Shown here in pieces: positions 50,012-61,884 of a DNA stretch of 64,000 nucleotides. The translations under genes and the position numbers were made by a program. This DNA is from Bombus terrestris. Its lineage: Eukaryota > Arthropoda > Insecta > Hymenoptera > Apidae. Each line of letters starts with the position of its first letter. The stretch's first letter is position 1. The DNA is taken from NCBI RefSeq assembly GCF_910591885.1, contig NC_063283.1:4015001-4079000 (forward strand), given 5' to 3'. The notes under the pieces are model-generated. The model saw only the letters and a program-made list of their open reading frames with translations. It had not been told where the DNA came from and searched no databases.

Positions 50012-53000
50012 TAATAAACCTGTATATTGCAAATGGTAGTACTAGCTGGTTAATTGTAACTATTCAAATATGATTATATTTTAATTTGAATTTAGATCTT
50101 TTAGGAAGAGCATATTTCGCTAGGAAATCAATTTGAAATAGAAAACTATTAATAATTTGACGACTTGGGGAATGTGGCTAACAATTTCTGGCTTTTGAAG
50201 GTTTCCAATGAAATATTTTTATACAGAGGATTCAGCGTAAATCAGTATTTTACTGACTCGGTTGCAGTCCTCTTTGGTTTTCAATTTTGCTCATTTTAAT
50301 GGACAAACCAGATTTGTAATAAATATAAAATTACATCACGAATAATCACGCACTTTTTCATATTTTATTTATAGCTAAGATATTTTTTAACACGAAAGAA
50401 ATGGAATCAAGTGGGAAGTGACTGGGTGCAGCAGAGTTGATAGGCCAGCAGATTTTTACGTGAATCCATACGTTTCTAAATACACCTAAAGAAATGGAAT
50501 CCAAGTAGAGATTTATTTCAACCTCTAAATATTATAACGATCTTGTTATTTTTTCAGCAGATTGACGGCATACGAAAAATATGACAAATTTATTTCTCTC
50601 GATTTTCTTACTTTGGTACCATTTGATGGCCAAAATAACATTTCTTAATTATAATAATATAACAGAGAAGAACTTGTTAGGTTCGAGGCTACGAGATACG
50701 AACTTCTGCAAATAATCAAGAATATATTCGATATTATAATAGCATATATTCTCAAGATCAGAAGTTCCATAGCAATAGTTACGTACCCCGCCAAATGCCA
50801 CGAATAAAGCGACAGTTTTAGTAGCGCGGTTCTGATTATTAAGTTTTCTGATTACTCGTATCCTATTCTCTTTCTCTGCGGTTTTCATATTTAACTAGTT
50901 AACTGCGTTTGACGTGTATACTCGTCGTCGCTGGTATTTATTTACGCACTCCATCAGCTAATCCCATGAGATATTTCTAGAGCTAAGTTCCACGGTTAAC
51001 TGGTTAGACAGACAAGATCAATATTTCTAAATGATAATCTATTTGATTCGGCCCATTCACGACACTCGAGAATAGACTGTTTGCAGGTTGATGATCGAAG
51101 CGAGACGAGTGGTTGATTAAAACGTCGTCGCTCGACGAACCTAAGGACACAGAGGCGAACATTTTCGGTAGGAAAGAACGCGTTGCTCTGGAAGATTGGC
51201 TCGGCTGGAATTTTCTAAGTGACTTGTCACGCATCATCCGACGTTCTCCATTATCGTAGCACGCCAATCGGCCGTTTCCGGCCGGCGCAATTACACACGG
51301 GTACACCGTCAATTAGGCAAGTTTAATCGGTAATCGGATTATCAGTGATACGGGTTATCCTGCGCCGTTGCACCAGCCGGTGTGTCCCGTGCCCCGTTCT
51401 AACACACGACCACCCAAACACACCTATGTACACGTACATAGCCGAATCGAAAAGTCAAGTTAATTTAATCATTGTATCGTTGGAACAATTACCGCGCGTC
51501 CTGATCGTTTTCGCAGCGTGACAAACGCGCATTGTAACGGTTATTATGCTTGCAATCGTTTCATCTCTTCCGTAGCTTCCAATTACGAAGATATCGATAC
51601 GATTATCTGCATCGTTCTATGGGCCGGGGTCGATTATAATTTCGTACACGCCACCTCTCCTCTCGGCTTTTACGGTCTGCCATTATTTATTTGTCATTGT
51701 ACGCCTTCTTATTACATCGATCGTTGGACGAGCAGTGAATGAAACGCACGGCCAGTGTTAATTCACTTGGATCACGAAAGTAAATCGAACGCTTACCGTA
51801 GAAAGTTTCTGCGAATATATTAGGTGCGTTAAGCTGGAAATTCGCTTGATACTCTACCGAGTAAATTGCAATGAATTTTTATAAATTTTTATAGTCATAG
51901 TATGAACGTAATTAAAGAAGTTAAAGCTAAATAATAATTTAGTTCGTCCATTAAATAATACAATAAATATTATAATAAGTACTCTATTTTGTACAATCTT
52001 TCATATTCTGGTATTTCAGACTTTGTCATAAACTGCATAAACGTTCGCAGTCTGAATTAAATAGAGATCGTTGCTTGTCAACTCGTTCCGCGCACGATCG
52101 TGCCACGATTGTAGGGATACTCTATTTCTTCGATAATAGATTGTTAAGTAAGAACAAGGAAGAGAGTCTGTAGGCAATCACGGAGCAATTCTTCCACGTA
52201 AGCGATACGTAAAATCGATGCGTTCAAGCTGTTTAACGAGCACCATTAGCATCGAGCCAGCGCGACCGGAGGAACAATGCCAGGTGAATTATTTCGCCGG
52301 AGCAACTCGCAAGTTCCGTAGTCGAAAGAGTATGCGTCTCATAATTCCGCTTGCTACACGGATACGCAAAGTTTTCATCGTAATCACGTCGCGAGTGTTC
52401 CCCGCGCGCAATTGTTAGTTGAAGTATGCCGGCACATCGAGGTAGAGCCTTAAGCTTGGCCCGGACCCCAGTCACGGAAATTTATTCCATTGTCGTATAA
52501 CGCTGCGGAAGAACCCGGAGGAAGCTAGTAGAACCCGGAGGAAGGAACTCTTTTTCGAGTTCGCGTACGCGAGTTTGTACCGCGCGACTGATAAGGAATG
52601 AAAGTAATTGGAAACCGTCGAGTTTGCGAAATACAGTCGACGACAAAAATAAGTCGTGCAACAATGGGCTTACGAATTACGAAGTTTCGTTAAATACAGC
52701 TTGTTTACACAACGATGCAAATTTGTTTCGACAAAGTTTCAATTACCATTTATTAGATGATCTACGATACGTGCTACAATGACGCATAGTGGTGGACAAG
52801 AGATTTTAAAATTCCTTTAAAATTCACACTTTTGTATAACCGACTACGTTACATTAGCATTAACATTTTTGTACTACACGTGTTTTACCATGTTCGTAAT
52901 AGAATTACCTGTTTTATATCTATTCGTAATTTAATTGTTCTTATCGATCATGTCGATTCTTTAAACTTTCTTTTGTCTTTCATTGTACTAAACAGGTATT

Positions 53001-56000
53001 CGTACACTTATCGCAGAAAGCTTTTACGTTTGTTATCGTGCACATTTCATGAAACATTCAGAAATTATTCATCAGCGCCGTTACGAGATCCGATTGTCAC
53101 GGTTGTATCGGTAAAATTTGGAAGCAATTTGAAAATGTATATAGAAATTCATAAAGTATGTTCTTAGAAAGTGTCGATAAGGATACGAATACTTTCGTGA
53201 GCCTGTGTATACGACATTAGTATGCTGGTTCAAGTGAACTTTATCGATACATACTTCCGCTATCTGTTCGCTTCTTTTTGTCCCCGACTGTAAAACGGAA
53301 TAAGGTGGATTTTGTAGAAATTTGCGTGTATGAAGGAGACTAACGGTATAGAAGTTGGAAATTTGGTTAACTTGGCTAGTGGACGAGCACGGTGCGCGAT
53401 GAAGTCTCGCATACACAAGAATATGGGAATATCGGAGAGCTATCTGATCCCAACGAGCGTTCCAGTAGCGAGAGGAACTCGAGTAAGTAGATACGTGTAC
53501 CGACGAAAAGCGTACGAAGCCCGCAATATAATTTCGTGCACCGAATGAGTTCGAACTGGTCTAACCGCAACCTCGCCGCCGCTCGAAACTTGATCGCTCA
53601 CAACGCCGTTGACGTCGATGCAGCCATGTCGCGATCAACGTTTCTCTTCGAGCTGCTCCAACTTCAACCTACAGCCGTCGTTGTTCCTTCGATAATCGCT
53701 TCGTTGAGTGATCGTGCGAGCTGCGGAGAATTTTCCACGCGTAACTTGTTGAATCTATAGGGCCGTTCGTCGACCTACGAAAACGCAAAACATAGCGCGC
53801 GAACCTTTCGCGTTTCAAGCTTTTAATCGACTGCAGAGCTTTTAAATCACAATACAGAGTGTTTCAGAACGCGGGCTCATTTCAGCGGTGAACAGGGGAC
53901 ACAAAAGCGGTGGAAAATGTTCGCGTAAACACGTGTCCTATTTGATCTTGTTTCAAAGCTATAGACACTTTTGTGTTTCAGTAGCCCGCAACTGCTTACC
54001 TACGTATGCAAAAGGTATGCTGGCTTTTGCAGCCGCCTTGTCAAAGAACTTCGCAATCTTTCAAAAATTCCACGCGTATGTCGAATAATACAGAGGGTAG
54101 CCATTTCGACCACCTTCTACGAAGGTAAGCTGTTACGGATTACTGGAACACAGAGATGACTGCAACTTTGAAACAAGATCAAATGGGACACATGTTTATA
54201 CGAACTTCTTTCATTGTTCTCGCGTTCCCTGTCCATTGCTGAAGTGAATATCGCGTATGAAGAAACAGCCTGTATAATGTGCTAAGTATGCCGCGAATAT
54301 TCATGCAACTTCACATTTTTACGAATATAATTTAAAAAATTATAATTAACTTATAATTAAAATTATGATCAAGAGATGAGAATTAATAAAAAGAACACAT
54401 TATACGCATTGTCTGCACTTTTGCAGATCCAAATTTTCCATAAATGTACGAAAATTCGTAGTCTAATGGTCAGGTCTTTTTTTTTTTTTTTGCTTTGTTT
54501 GTTAACCAACGTGGGTTCCTTTGTGTGAATATGTAACGCGGGATTCGTAATAAAGCTCTGCTGCCGGATTTAAAAGGCAACAGTTACGCCTCCCGATGCT
54601 CGAGCGTAAAAATGCAGGCCCTAGCATGGCGTTTTCCGTTTCCAGGAGTAAGGCAACTCAATTACGGCGATCCTTCGAGCGGTCTTATCCAACGCGTACG
54701 CAACAACTATAATTATACGATGGCCAGATCCGCGTCGAGTTAGCGAATAATATCGCGGAGGAAACGCGCGCGTTGCGCCGTTCCGCTTCGAACGATCGCA
54801 ATCGTAACGTTCGAGATAAATGGCGAGAACGTGCCGTAGATGAGAAAAGAAGACTGTTGAAACATACGTAAATGATTCGTGGAAAATTGACACGACATCA
54901 ATCAGTGAAAAAGTAGAAAAGGTGTCTCAAACTTTACCGATGTAATCACCATAGTCATATATCATCATTGGACTGCGGATGTTCACGTATTTTAGGGACG
55001 TTCAAGAATGCAAACATTCACAATTTGCATATAATATCCGATGTATCAAAAATAGAGTACAGTGAGGTCTCGGTTATCGAAAATCGGTTCGAGGTGTTTC
55101 GAACTGCAGCGTAACTTCACTTTTTATCGAAATTTTAGCACGAAAGTGTGAATAGTCGGATATTCTGAAAGCGGTTAATCAAATCGATTAAACGATGAAT
55201 TAAACCTAAATATTACATTATCAAAAATTACCTATAATTTTATTATAAAATTTACGTACACCGAGATAGACCTCCGGTCCATATCATTTCAGATAATAAA
55301 AAAGAGGTTCTACCGGGATTATTATAATATTTAGTGGATGAACTAAATTGTCATCCACATTGAATTTCTTTAGTTATATCCATACAAATATAAAACATGC
55401 ACAGTCTATTTATTATTAGACCGAGGAGTTTTACGCATTTACGAAGAATTTGAAGATGCAAGCGTGCACAGGATGCGCACAGCATTGCAGAAATATATAA
55501 AACATCGAAAATACAGTACTCCTTAAAATATTATCCTTTTTGCAGCAAAGGATGGTTTACCTCTTGAATAAAGAAATAAGTAAATTTTTTCACGAGAGAT
55601 CATCTCGTGTTCAGTCGCATCACGATTGCGAAAACACCCTATATAAATGGAAAAGCAAGGACTTGGAAAGGCAGCTGCATTTGAAATTCGACGTCGGAAC
55701 GAAGAAGATCGTGCGATATCGAATTCGCGATTTCGTTTCTAAAAGTTGAAAGTGAAGGAAGGGCCCGGTGGACTGGAATTCGACGAACTCACGATACGTA
55801 TGTATATCGATGGTGAACATCGTTCGTTCATGGGAGACTTCTTGCTCGTACACCTTCAATAGGGTGGCTGGCTTGGTTCCAAACGACCGCTACTGCGAGG
55901 ATGACGATCAAAATGAGATTCTCGGTTCAATGCCGGGAATCGGGCAAGGATTATGTGTCTTCTGTCGGAGGACGTCAACCGGCGAATAAACTGGCGTCGC

Positions 56001-57372
56001 GTTGCTGGCCAGCCAACAAACTTTCCCGTTAGCGGTTTCGTTCGAATTCCACGTACATAATTCCCGGTTCTTTGACGAATCACGCGATGCGACAAGGAAG
56101 CAGCGAAATTAATAAAAATTAAAATACAGGCTTACAACAGGAAAGTCTTTTTACTTATTAACGAATTTTATATCGCCACTTTTATATCTAACAAGCTCTC
56201 TGTTATTTGGGATGGATTTCATCGGGTATATTTTATAGTTATCACGATTTAGCACTTTAATTTTGAATTAATTTGGATGGAAAAATGTTCTTTTGTCGAA
56301 GATTTTGATAAAGAATTAAATAAATCTAAATGTCTTTTTTTATTGTATATCGAAACTTTTCAATATTTCAATATTAAAGCTCCAATATTACGAAGCTCTT
56401 CTTATATTCTTTTCTCGTAAAATAATCCTTTAACGAGTCGATGAAGATTTATGGCATTCGCGTAATCCTTCGAAAGACTTGCAAAATTCATTAAATTTAA
56501 TTATGTTATTACGACAGATTCTTACCAACGAATGAATCAAAATCTCTGCGTTAAGAGAATATATAAAATATAGCTGATGATAATTAAGTATACAAACAGA
56601 AATTTTCATCGCGGTTTTATCTTCTATTTGCAAAAACCAGTCGAAAACTAAATCTAAATTATCTCGCGCAACCAACACGATTTATAGCGCTTTTGAACGT
56701 GAATTTGGCCTTTTTTTTTAGAAAATGCTTTGCCCCCATCAGTTTCGACAGGAGCGAAATCCCAGAGAGCAAAAGGTAGCGAAACGAGAGAGGTATATTC
56801 GCGCTGATCCGATCGGGTTGTCGAAAACGCGGCATCGTTTGAAGCTGGATACTCTGAAAGAAATATCACCCTGTGTGCACTCGTGTACACTAGAGAGTTT
56901 GCAATGGACAGCTTTCGCGCCCTTGCGCAGTTATTGCGTATTAAAATTAAAAGGCCAGTTTTTAAAATCAATCTACAATTTTTGCGTGGTCTGCAAATCC
57001 CTATGGCGGTATTTTAGCCATTTTGGCTATACACGCGAATCTTCCTTTTCTCCTAGTTCGCTCTTTACCCCGTATCGATGCATCGGGGTTGGGCTTTATA
57101 CCTGCTGCGAGCAACAGAAAGCGTGAATGGCATTGGAAAACTTCAAAGGACGGAGGGAAACCTCGCTTCACGGTGGCATGCAATTTCACCAGAATCCAAA
57201 TCGCTTTCGTATATCATCGAAGGGTCGAAGCAAAGTGGTCTGACAAAACTCACCCAACACGGTGCCCACGTACGAGTGCGACGTGTCGAAGTCAATGGGG
57301 CCATTCGTACTCTCGAATGTCGCATCCTTGCTGAATAGACCCTTGTCTTGTATCAAGCGTAACGTCCACCGT
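26601..57372 (-). CDS. ADAM10-family metalloprotease (kuzbanian / kuzbanian-like), 5' end outside window
   Basis: Membrane-anchored zinc protease that sheds ectodomains such as Notch. Fourteen in-phase minus exons give 1006 visible residues: 57372-57254, 35656-35413, 33163-33026, 32791-32604, 31930-31790, 31664-31540, 31028-30900, 30671-30503, 29576-29407, 29227-29060, 28982-28855, 28764-28650, 28252-28118, 27653-26601. Order: propeptide (DFDTSHSYVGTVL, EDGLFDG, EEYYIEP); cleavage region HLHKR before ATVDPRKTT; metalloprotease with HEIGHNFGSPH; disintegrin (CGNGVIEEGEECDCGWEEDC); Cys-rich CTGSICLAYGLESCQC and CNDYNGYCDVFQKCREVDP; one membrane span (WYAAAFIIVAAVSLL); then a 350-residue tail in one exon. 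The tail starts RLLGKRPDLKLKSVTI and is very basic. It lacks the ADAM10 sequence after the membrane that I would expect of kuzbanian, so I lean to kuzbanian-like. The signal peptide and first propeptide exons are not visible up to 64000. Confidence 0.92.
33258..33730. repeat. Tandem duplication, two copies of about 240 bp
   Basis: Two adjacent diverged copies, about 33258-33498 and 33499-33730. Anchors repeat with nearly constant spacing: AAGGAAATTA at 33258 and 33499, CACCTC.CTGATTTCG at 33291 and 33532, GCCTTCGT.ATGAAT at 33456 and 33693. It lies in the ADAM intron 33164-35412. Confidence 0.75.
41235..41345 (+). repeat. Dispersed TIR-family fragment, copy 1
   Basis: Starts ACAGCGAGTCACGAAAGTAT, then TTGAACACTTGC. 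The same end occurs near 45430, 51763, 53210 (inverted) and 61884 (inverted). Probably a non-autonomous Tc1/mariner-type element. The right end is not clear. Confidence 0.45.
43452..44104. mobile_element. piggyBac-like non-autonomous element, about 650 bp
   Basis: Left end TTAACACTTTGACTGCCACG and right end CGTGGCAGTCAAAG (44087-44100) are inverted copies; the left end starts with TTAA, the piggyBac target. The right TTAA is eroded. A perfect 9-bp-arm palindrome (GGTGGTCAC GA GTGACCACC, 43579-43598) lies inside, and a related block recurs at 44071-44090. A frame at about 43856-43960 encodes a CTVRCKTC-containing stretch that might be a remnant of the cysteine-rich tail of a transposase; this is weak. 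Confidence 0.58.
45082..45099. repeat. (AG)n microsatellite
   Basis: Nine AG units within the ADAM intron. Confidence 0.9.
45430..45635 (+). repeat. Dispersed TIR-family copy 2
   Basis: Left end CAGTGACTCGAGAAAGTATT. An internal block, TGGTAAAGTTTGAAACCAAT followed by an AT-rich stretch, is shared with copies near 53115, 60935 and 61072. The right end reads CGCTCAGTG, a short inverted match of CACTG(A). Confidence 0.5.
47744..47990 (+). repeat. Polypurine-rich tract
   Basis: About 245 bases in which the plus strand is overwhelmingly A and G with few pyrimidines, grading into GGAGGGGCGCG. It is in the ADAM intron. Long purine strands can form triplex DNA; no coding feature accounts for it. 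Confidence 0.6.
49976..50018. repeat. (TAA)n microsatellite
   Basis: About 14 TAA units with one interruption, in the ADAM intron. Confidence 0.9.
51763..51905 (+). repeat. Dispersed TIR-family fragment, copy 3
   Basis: TCACTTGGATCACGAAAGTA, then CGAACGCTTACCGTAGAAAG, matching the left end of the family seen at 41235 and 45430. The right part is diverged. Confidence 0.4.
52632..53292. mobile_element. mariner-like MITE, about 660 bp, with a nested repeat
   Basis: Left end TACAGTCGACGACAAAAATA and right end, read inverted, TACAGTCGGGGACAAAAAGA match over about 20 bases and are bounded by TA, the mariner target. No transposase frame is seen. The dispersed TIR-family copy at 52991-53210 sits inside it. 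Confidence 0.62.
52991..53210 (-). repeat. Dispersed TIR-family copy 4, nested in the mariner-like MITE
   Basis: Right end GAATACTTTCGTGAGCCTGT is the inverse of the family left end. The left side reads AGGTATTCGTACACTTATCG. The shared internal block (TCGGTAAAATTTGGAAGCAA) is present. Its position inside 52632-53292 shows it inserted after, or co-evolved within, that element. Confidence 0.5.
53852..54275. mobile_element. MITE with about 150-bp terminal inverted repeats
   Basis: The left arm (about 53852-54003) and the right arm (about 54124-54275) are diverged inverted copies. Matched pairs include ATACAGAGTGTTTC / ATACAGGCTGTTTC at the tips, GTGTCCTATTTGATCTTG / GTGTCCCATTTGATCTTG, and GCTTACC at the inner ends. 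A loop of about 120 bp lies between. There is no coding capacity. A folded transcript would be a long hairpin. Confidence 0.75.
55060..55315. mobile_element. pogo/Tigger-like MITE (tentative)
   Basis: The left end CAGTGAGGTCTCGGTTATCG and the inverted right end CGGTAGAACCTCTTTTTTAT resemble pogo/Tigger-type ends (CAGTAGAACCTC...). About 256 bp, no transposase frame. The two ends match imperfectly, so the class is a guess. Confidence 0.42.
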
Positions 57373-60300
57373 CTGGAACAGTAACGAAACTTGTTATTAA
57401 TATCAGGCAATTACAAGTTTTACGTCTCATAAATATGTACATGTAGCTGTTACTATCGTATGAAATATGTAGCGTACGAAATATCCCATATCGTTGTACC
57501 TACGATGATCGAGACAATTCGACGGATATCATTTTTCGTGTCAGCTTGATCCTTTACATTCGTTAGTTGTGTCTGTTAGTACTTTTTCAATGTCTCGAAG
57601 TCAACCGAATCGATTAATCTTTCGAGTATGTAATAAAATAACGGAACATCTTTCGTCTACGAGTCGAGTGTACGTATCTTACGTATTACTTAATTCCTCT
57701 TGTTACTTCCTTAATAATTACTAAACATTTTTCACAATTTTTAATTTAAGTTCCTTCTATAATATATCTTGCAATTACATACATGGCACAGCAAATGAAT
57801 CATTGTCTTTATTCGTCATTCCTTTCAAGCGTTTTCCCATTAAACGCAGAATCCAACCAAGGATTCATTATTTTTCGAATATTTAACGCATTGTCCTTGC
57901 TGTGTACTTGATATTCGAATGGTTAAAAAACCGGAAGCAGTGTGTTTCAAATTAGCAACAGGTCTACGAACATAAAAGAGAACAGGATCAAGACGAGATA
58001 GACAAAGTATCGGTGATTTACACGTTGTTCCTAAGAAAACGACATTGCCCCTAAGAACTCGTCGACTAATCCTTTCGCCGATCAGCGTAATCAGGTTTTT
58101 ACGCTCGAACGGTTCTCGCCTCCACCAGGTCCATCATAGAAAAACATCGTACAAGAATGAATCATAATCGAAGAAATCTTGAAAATACCAGCAGTCGCCG
58201 GTTAACCTTGCGACTGTCCGTTGCGTTTGACTGCCCAGGACTGTTGGATCGAACGTTTGTCACGACGTAGGGTCAATGGTAACGAGTAGTCTCACGGTCG
58301 ACGGCTGGTCATCGGGAAACGTGCAAGAAGCGCGATGTCGTTGCACGAGTGTCGAGGAACGTTAGATCCAAAACCCGTTGTGCTCTCGTGATTCAGCGAT
58401 TCTTGGACGATGAAGCGATCAGGCCTTCCCCGGTACTCGACTCTTCCGAGTGGAAAACCTGTAGTCGAAGGACGAAGCGAAGCATACTACGAGAGCGGTT
58501 AACAACTAACAATAAGGCTACGATAACATGGAATTGATCGACAACGTAGTAACGCTTTAAGGCACGTTTCATTTGTGTCAAGCAATCAGATAACGCTAAT
58601 TAATTGATAACTAATTCCATGTCTAATTTCATTCTCGCGTTATACTACACTTGTAACCTTTCTTCGGCTACGCGCTCTCTATGCTGTTACCTACGCATAC
58701 TTATGCGCACCTGCTTGTCATTTAGTCACGTACCATTTGTTAGCTAGGCAAAGCCCTGATTGGCTTTCGCTGCCCACTTCTAGCTTCTAAAGATAGTACG
58801 AAGGAGGCCAGGCATAGTAATCACATCAGTCCTCTTATATCGAGTTTTCGAATATTTTTCGTAGCATGACTTCGGGTCTACAAGATATCCTATGGCCCTA
58901 TACAGATGGTATTCTTAACAGTATCATTCGTTTTAGATAATCCGTCACAGGTACCTTTCCTTAACAAAAAGGAATAATCATCCTAATTCAAAAATGTATA
59001 TGATAAACATACCGCAATAGAAAAAAAATCGCGAATAAAAGAAGCACACGGAGTACTGTGTCGTGTTTCGCGAAAGAGAATCGGTATATTAAACTCCTCA
59101 TCCTGAAAAATCTCGAATCGATTAAATATATTAAAATCTCAAGTCTCAACACGTGACGACATTGCGTTGATACCACCGTGAATTCGACGGTAATCAAGCA
59201 ATAGCTCGGAACTGTGGCTTCTAAGAACAAGGGATCGACGTTGCTGTAAGATGGACGAGCGAAGCGCGACGACTTTCAGACTTGGAATATTAAATTTAGA
59301 AACGCGAAAGGATCGAAGACTGGCGCGTGGCATTGAAACGCGGATTGACCAGGGATTGCGTATGGAATGCAGCGAGTGCACGCTGCTATAATCCCGGATT
59401 CGAGGGTAAATGGATTAGGTTTAATTAAATTCGCAACGAGCCTGGATTATTCGCGAACACGCGTAGACCGACAAAATATTCGATTATCTCGTCAGTGTTA
59501 GAGGCAGAAATAGAAAAACAGAGGGAAACGAAAGGTAACGCTGATGTTAAGAGACAAGGAGAATTTCCAGGCTGATCATCGAAACCGTATCGAACAGAAT
59601 ATGTTCGGATGGTTAAAAGAATGGTCCTACGAAGCTTTTCCCAGAATATTAGGATGTTAAACGACCATGTATGGTCGTAAATCTGAGCTTATATTTTCTT
59701 CTTCGAATACGAAGATTGTAGGAGAAAAATATCGCAAGTATAATTTTGTAGAGTTTCCAATCTCTTTTATAATTATTTAGCGATCGATGGTGTATTTCAG
59801 TATAGCATAGTTAAAAAAAGAAACAAGGATATAGTTCTTTTAACGGTGTATGCTTAATATCTACGATAAGACAATCAATGCTTTCGAAGTCAGTATTTTT
59901 CCAAAGAGTCGGGAGAAATTAATATTTTTCGTGTAAATATTTTTCAAAAGAACCTCGTAATAAAGTTTAGTAGAAAGACAATTTCGATAGCGTATGCTTG
60001 GAAAAGGACGAAAGGTTTCTCGACCGAGATCCACTGAAAGAAACAATACATGCAATATTTAATAGAACGTTCAACTTTTATTGAATTTCACTACGTACCT
60101 CCCGAACAACCTAGTGCTTTAATTAAGTACGCGATATTTTAGAGAAACCAGTTGCGGTTAAGGTTTCATTTGTATTTAAAGAATGCTATAATACGTTTCA
60201 TATACTAAATCGAATTTAGAACGAATAATGAATGGGAAATAAACCGCGAATAACAGGGAGAAGCGCGAGAATTCCGAAATATTCAGCCGTAGCAGTTTCA

Positions 60301-60794
60301 GATCCCGGTAATTTCTATCATCGCGAAACAGATTTCGTTTGAAATTCACGCTGCTGTTTTACAAGATGCCGCGAGGAAAAGGAGACACGGAGGGCTCCTC
60401 CTCTCTGCTGCTTTGCCTCGCGGAAAGAATTTAATACGGAGCATTACCATAAAGAAACGAGGCACAAGACGAGCCGGCATTACGTAAGGTATCAACGGAA
60501 GAGCAACAATTAGTCGCGGATCCTCGTACCTTTCTCGCCGCATCTGCTGCAATTATTTTCCTAACTCGATAGCAAGCTGTTGGCGATAACGGTGAACCTT
60601 GTTTCCTTCCTTATTCCACGAGATCGTTCTATTGTTTCCATGAAATTGGTCCCGTTAAGAAATTCATAAAGCAGTCCGTAAAGTGCGTGACTCGCGAAAA
60701 AAATGCGACGAGGTGGCTCGAACGATTTATCTCGTAATCCTTCGGATTTTCACCGCTGTATTCAAGACCGCTGGACTCTTTTTATTTATTCATA

Positions 60795-60985
60795 CACTGG
60801 TTCACTTGCTCGAGATACTTGTACGCGTTTACCATGGAAAATTTGTATACGTGCGTTGTGTGTGTTACGTATAAAACGCGTCGAAATTTTATTAGAACAA
60901 CGATGAGACACGATTGTGACGATTGTGTTGTACAATTTGAAACCAATCTGACGTGTTATCGTTTGGATGACATATCTGAAATTCT
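60795..60985 (+). repeat. Dispersed TIR-family fragment, copy 5
   Basis: CACTGGTTCACTTGCTCGAG, then ATACTTGTACGCGTTTACC, and the internal block GTACAATTTGAAACCAATCT match the family at 45430. Directly after it, about 45 bp are repeated (61020-61055 and 61185-61215, TACGAACAAATT.TATT). Confidence 0.4.
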
Positions 60986-61715
60986 ACATCGATATACCAC
61001 GTCCATATGAAAGCTGCCTACGAACAAATTTTATTCTATATTTTCGATTTACCTTTATATGGGGAATTACGTTGGTAAAATTTTTAACCAATCTGAGAAT
61101 GTATACGTATGTGGTGATTTACATCATGCACCTCAAACCCTGTATCCTATTCCGTCTTCTGTATCCTGTATCCTACGTCCATACGAACAAATTGTATTTT
61201 ATATTTTCAATTTACTTTTACACAATTATCTGCTTCTCCCTTGTACTCCGATTTCGAAAACATGCTATGATTGTATGAGAAATCGTAGGATTTTTACTGC
61301 AAATATATACTTAATAAAAAATAAGTAGACAGCATGAGTGATCATCTTAGAGATATAATAAATGTTAAAGATATTAACTCATTGCTCCAACTAATAATGG
61401 GGAGTAAATTGTAAATGTCCAATAGAAAAAAATGTTAAAGATGCTCCCATGGAGTATTAAGACTTCATGAATATATAATTAATATTTATTCGCGCATTTT
61501 TTTAATGTATATCGTGGAATAAATTTTACCCCACATTCCGCAGATTTTTGCGAAATATGTCAAGTCAAATAAAATGCGAAACGTTCGTTCACGTCTGCTA
61601 TCCTTAACGTTTAAAAAATTGAAAACGTTTGATTTATGTTTCGCGTCAACAATGTGTTAATATCAATATCATTGACCGTTCAAATATCTTTGCAGCCTTT
61701 GAGAAGTGCCCGTAC

Positions 61716-61884
61716 GTACTGAATACGTATATTTGCATATTTGTTTCAAAATTTCCCAATATGATTATATTAGTGGTCGAGTCTCGTGAGTGCTAATGAA
61801 ATTTCCAAATATTTCCTATGACGCATAATATTTATATTCAACAAAAGGTATTCGCAAGTATTCCGATATTTTCGTGAGGCTGTA
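61716..61884 (-). repeat. Dispersed TIR-family copy 6, inverted
   Basis: Ends with ATTTTCGTGAGGCTGTA, the inverse of the family left end. Read on the minus strand, the internal block TTGGGAAATTTTGAAACAAA matches that of the other copies. Confidence 0.4.

Larger units (their letters stand above)
35657..57253 (-). other. 21.6-kb intron of the ADAM gene
   Basis: Intron between the two most upstream visible ADAM exons; the flanking exons join in phase at VL/EDD. It carries several DNA-transposon remnants (listed separately), microsatellites, a polypurine tract, and long CpG-rich stretches. I found no convincing nested protein-coding or tRNA gene. The open frames of 60-180 codons inside it lack family features and often overlap on both strands in G+C-rich DNA. 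Confidence 0.7.

Noticed and set aside
50649..50888. 79-codon minus-strand frame in the ADAM intron
   Set aside because: Protein-like in part but without splice signals, family motifs or a neighbour to join.
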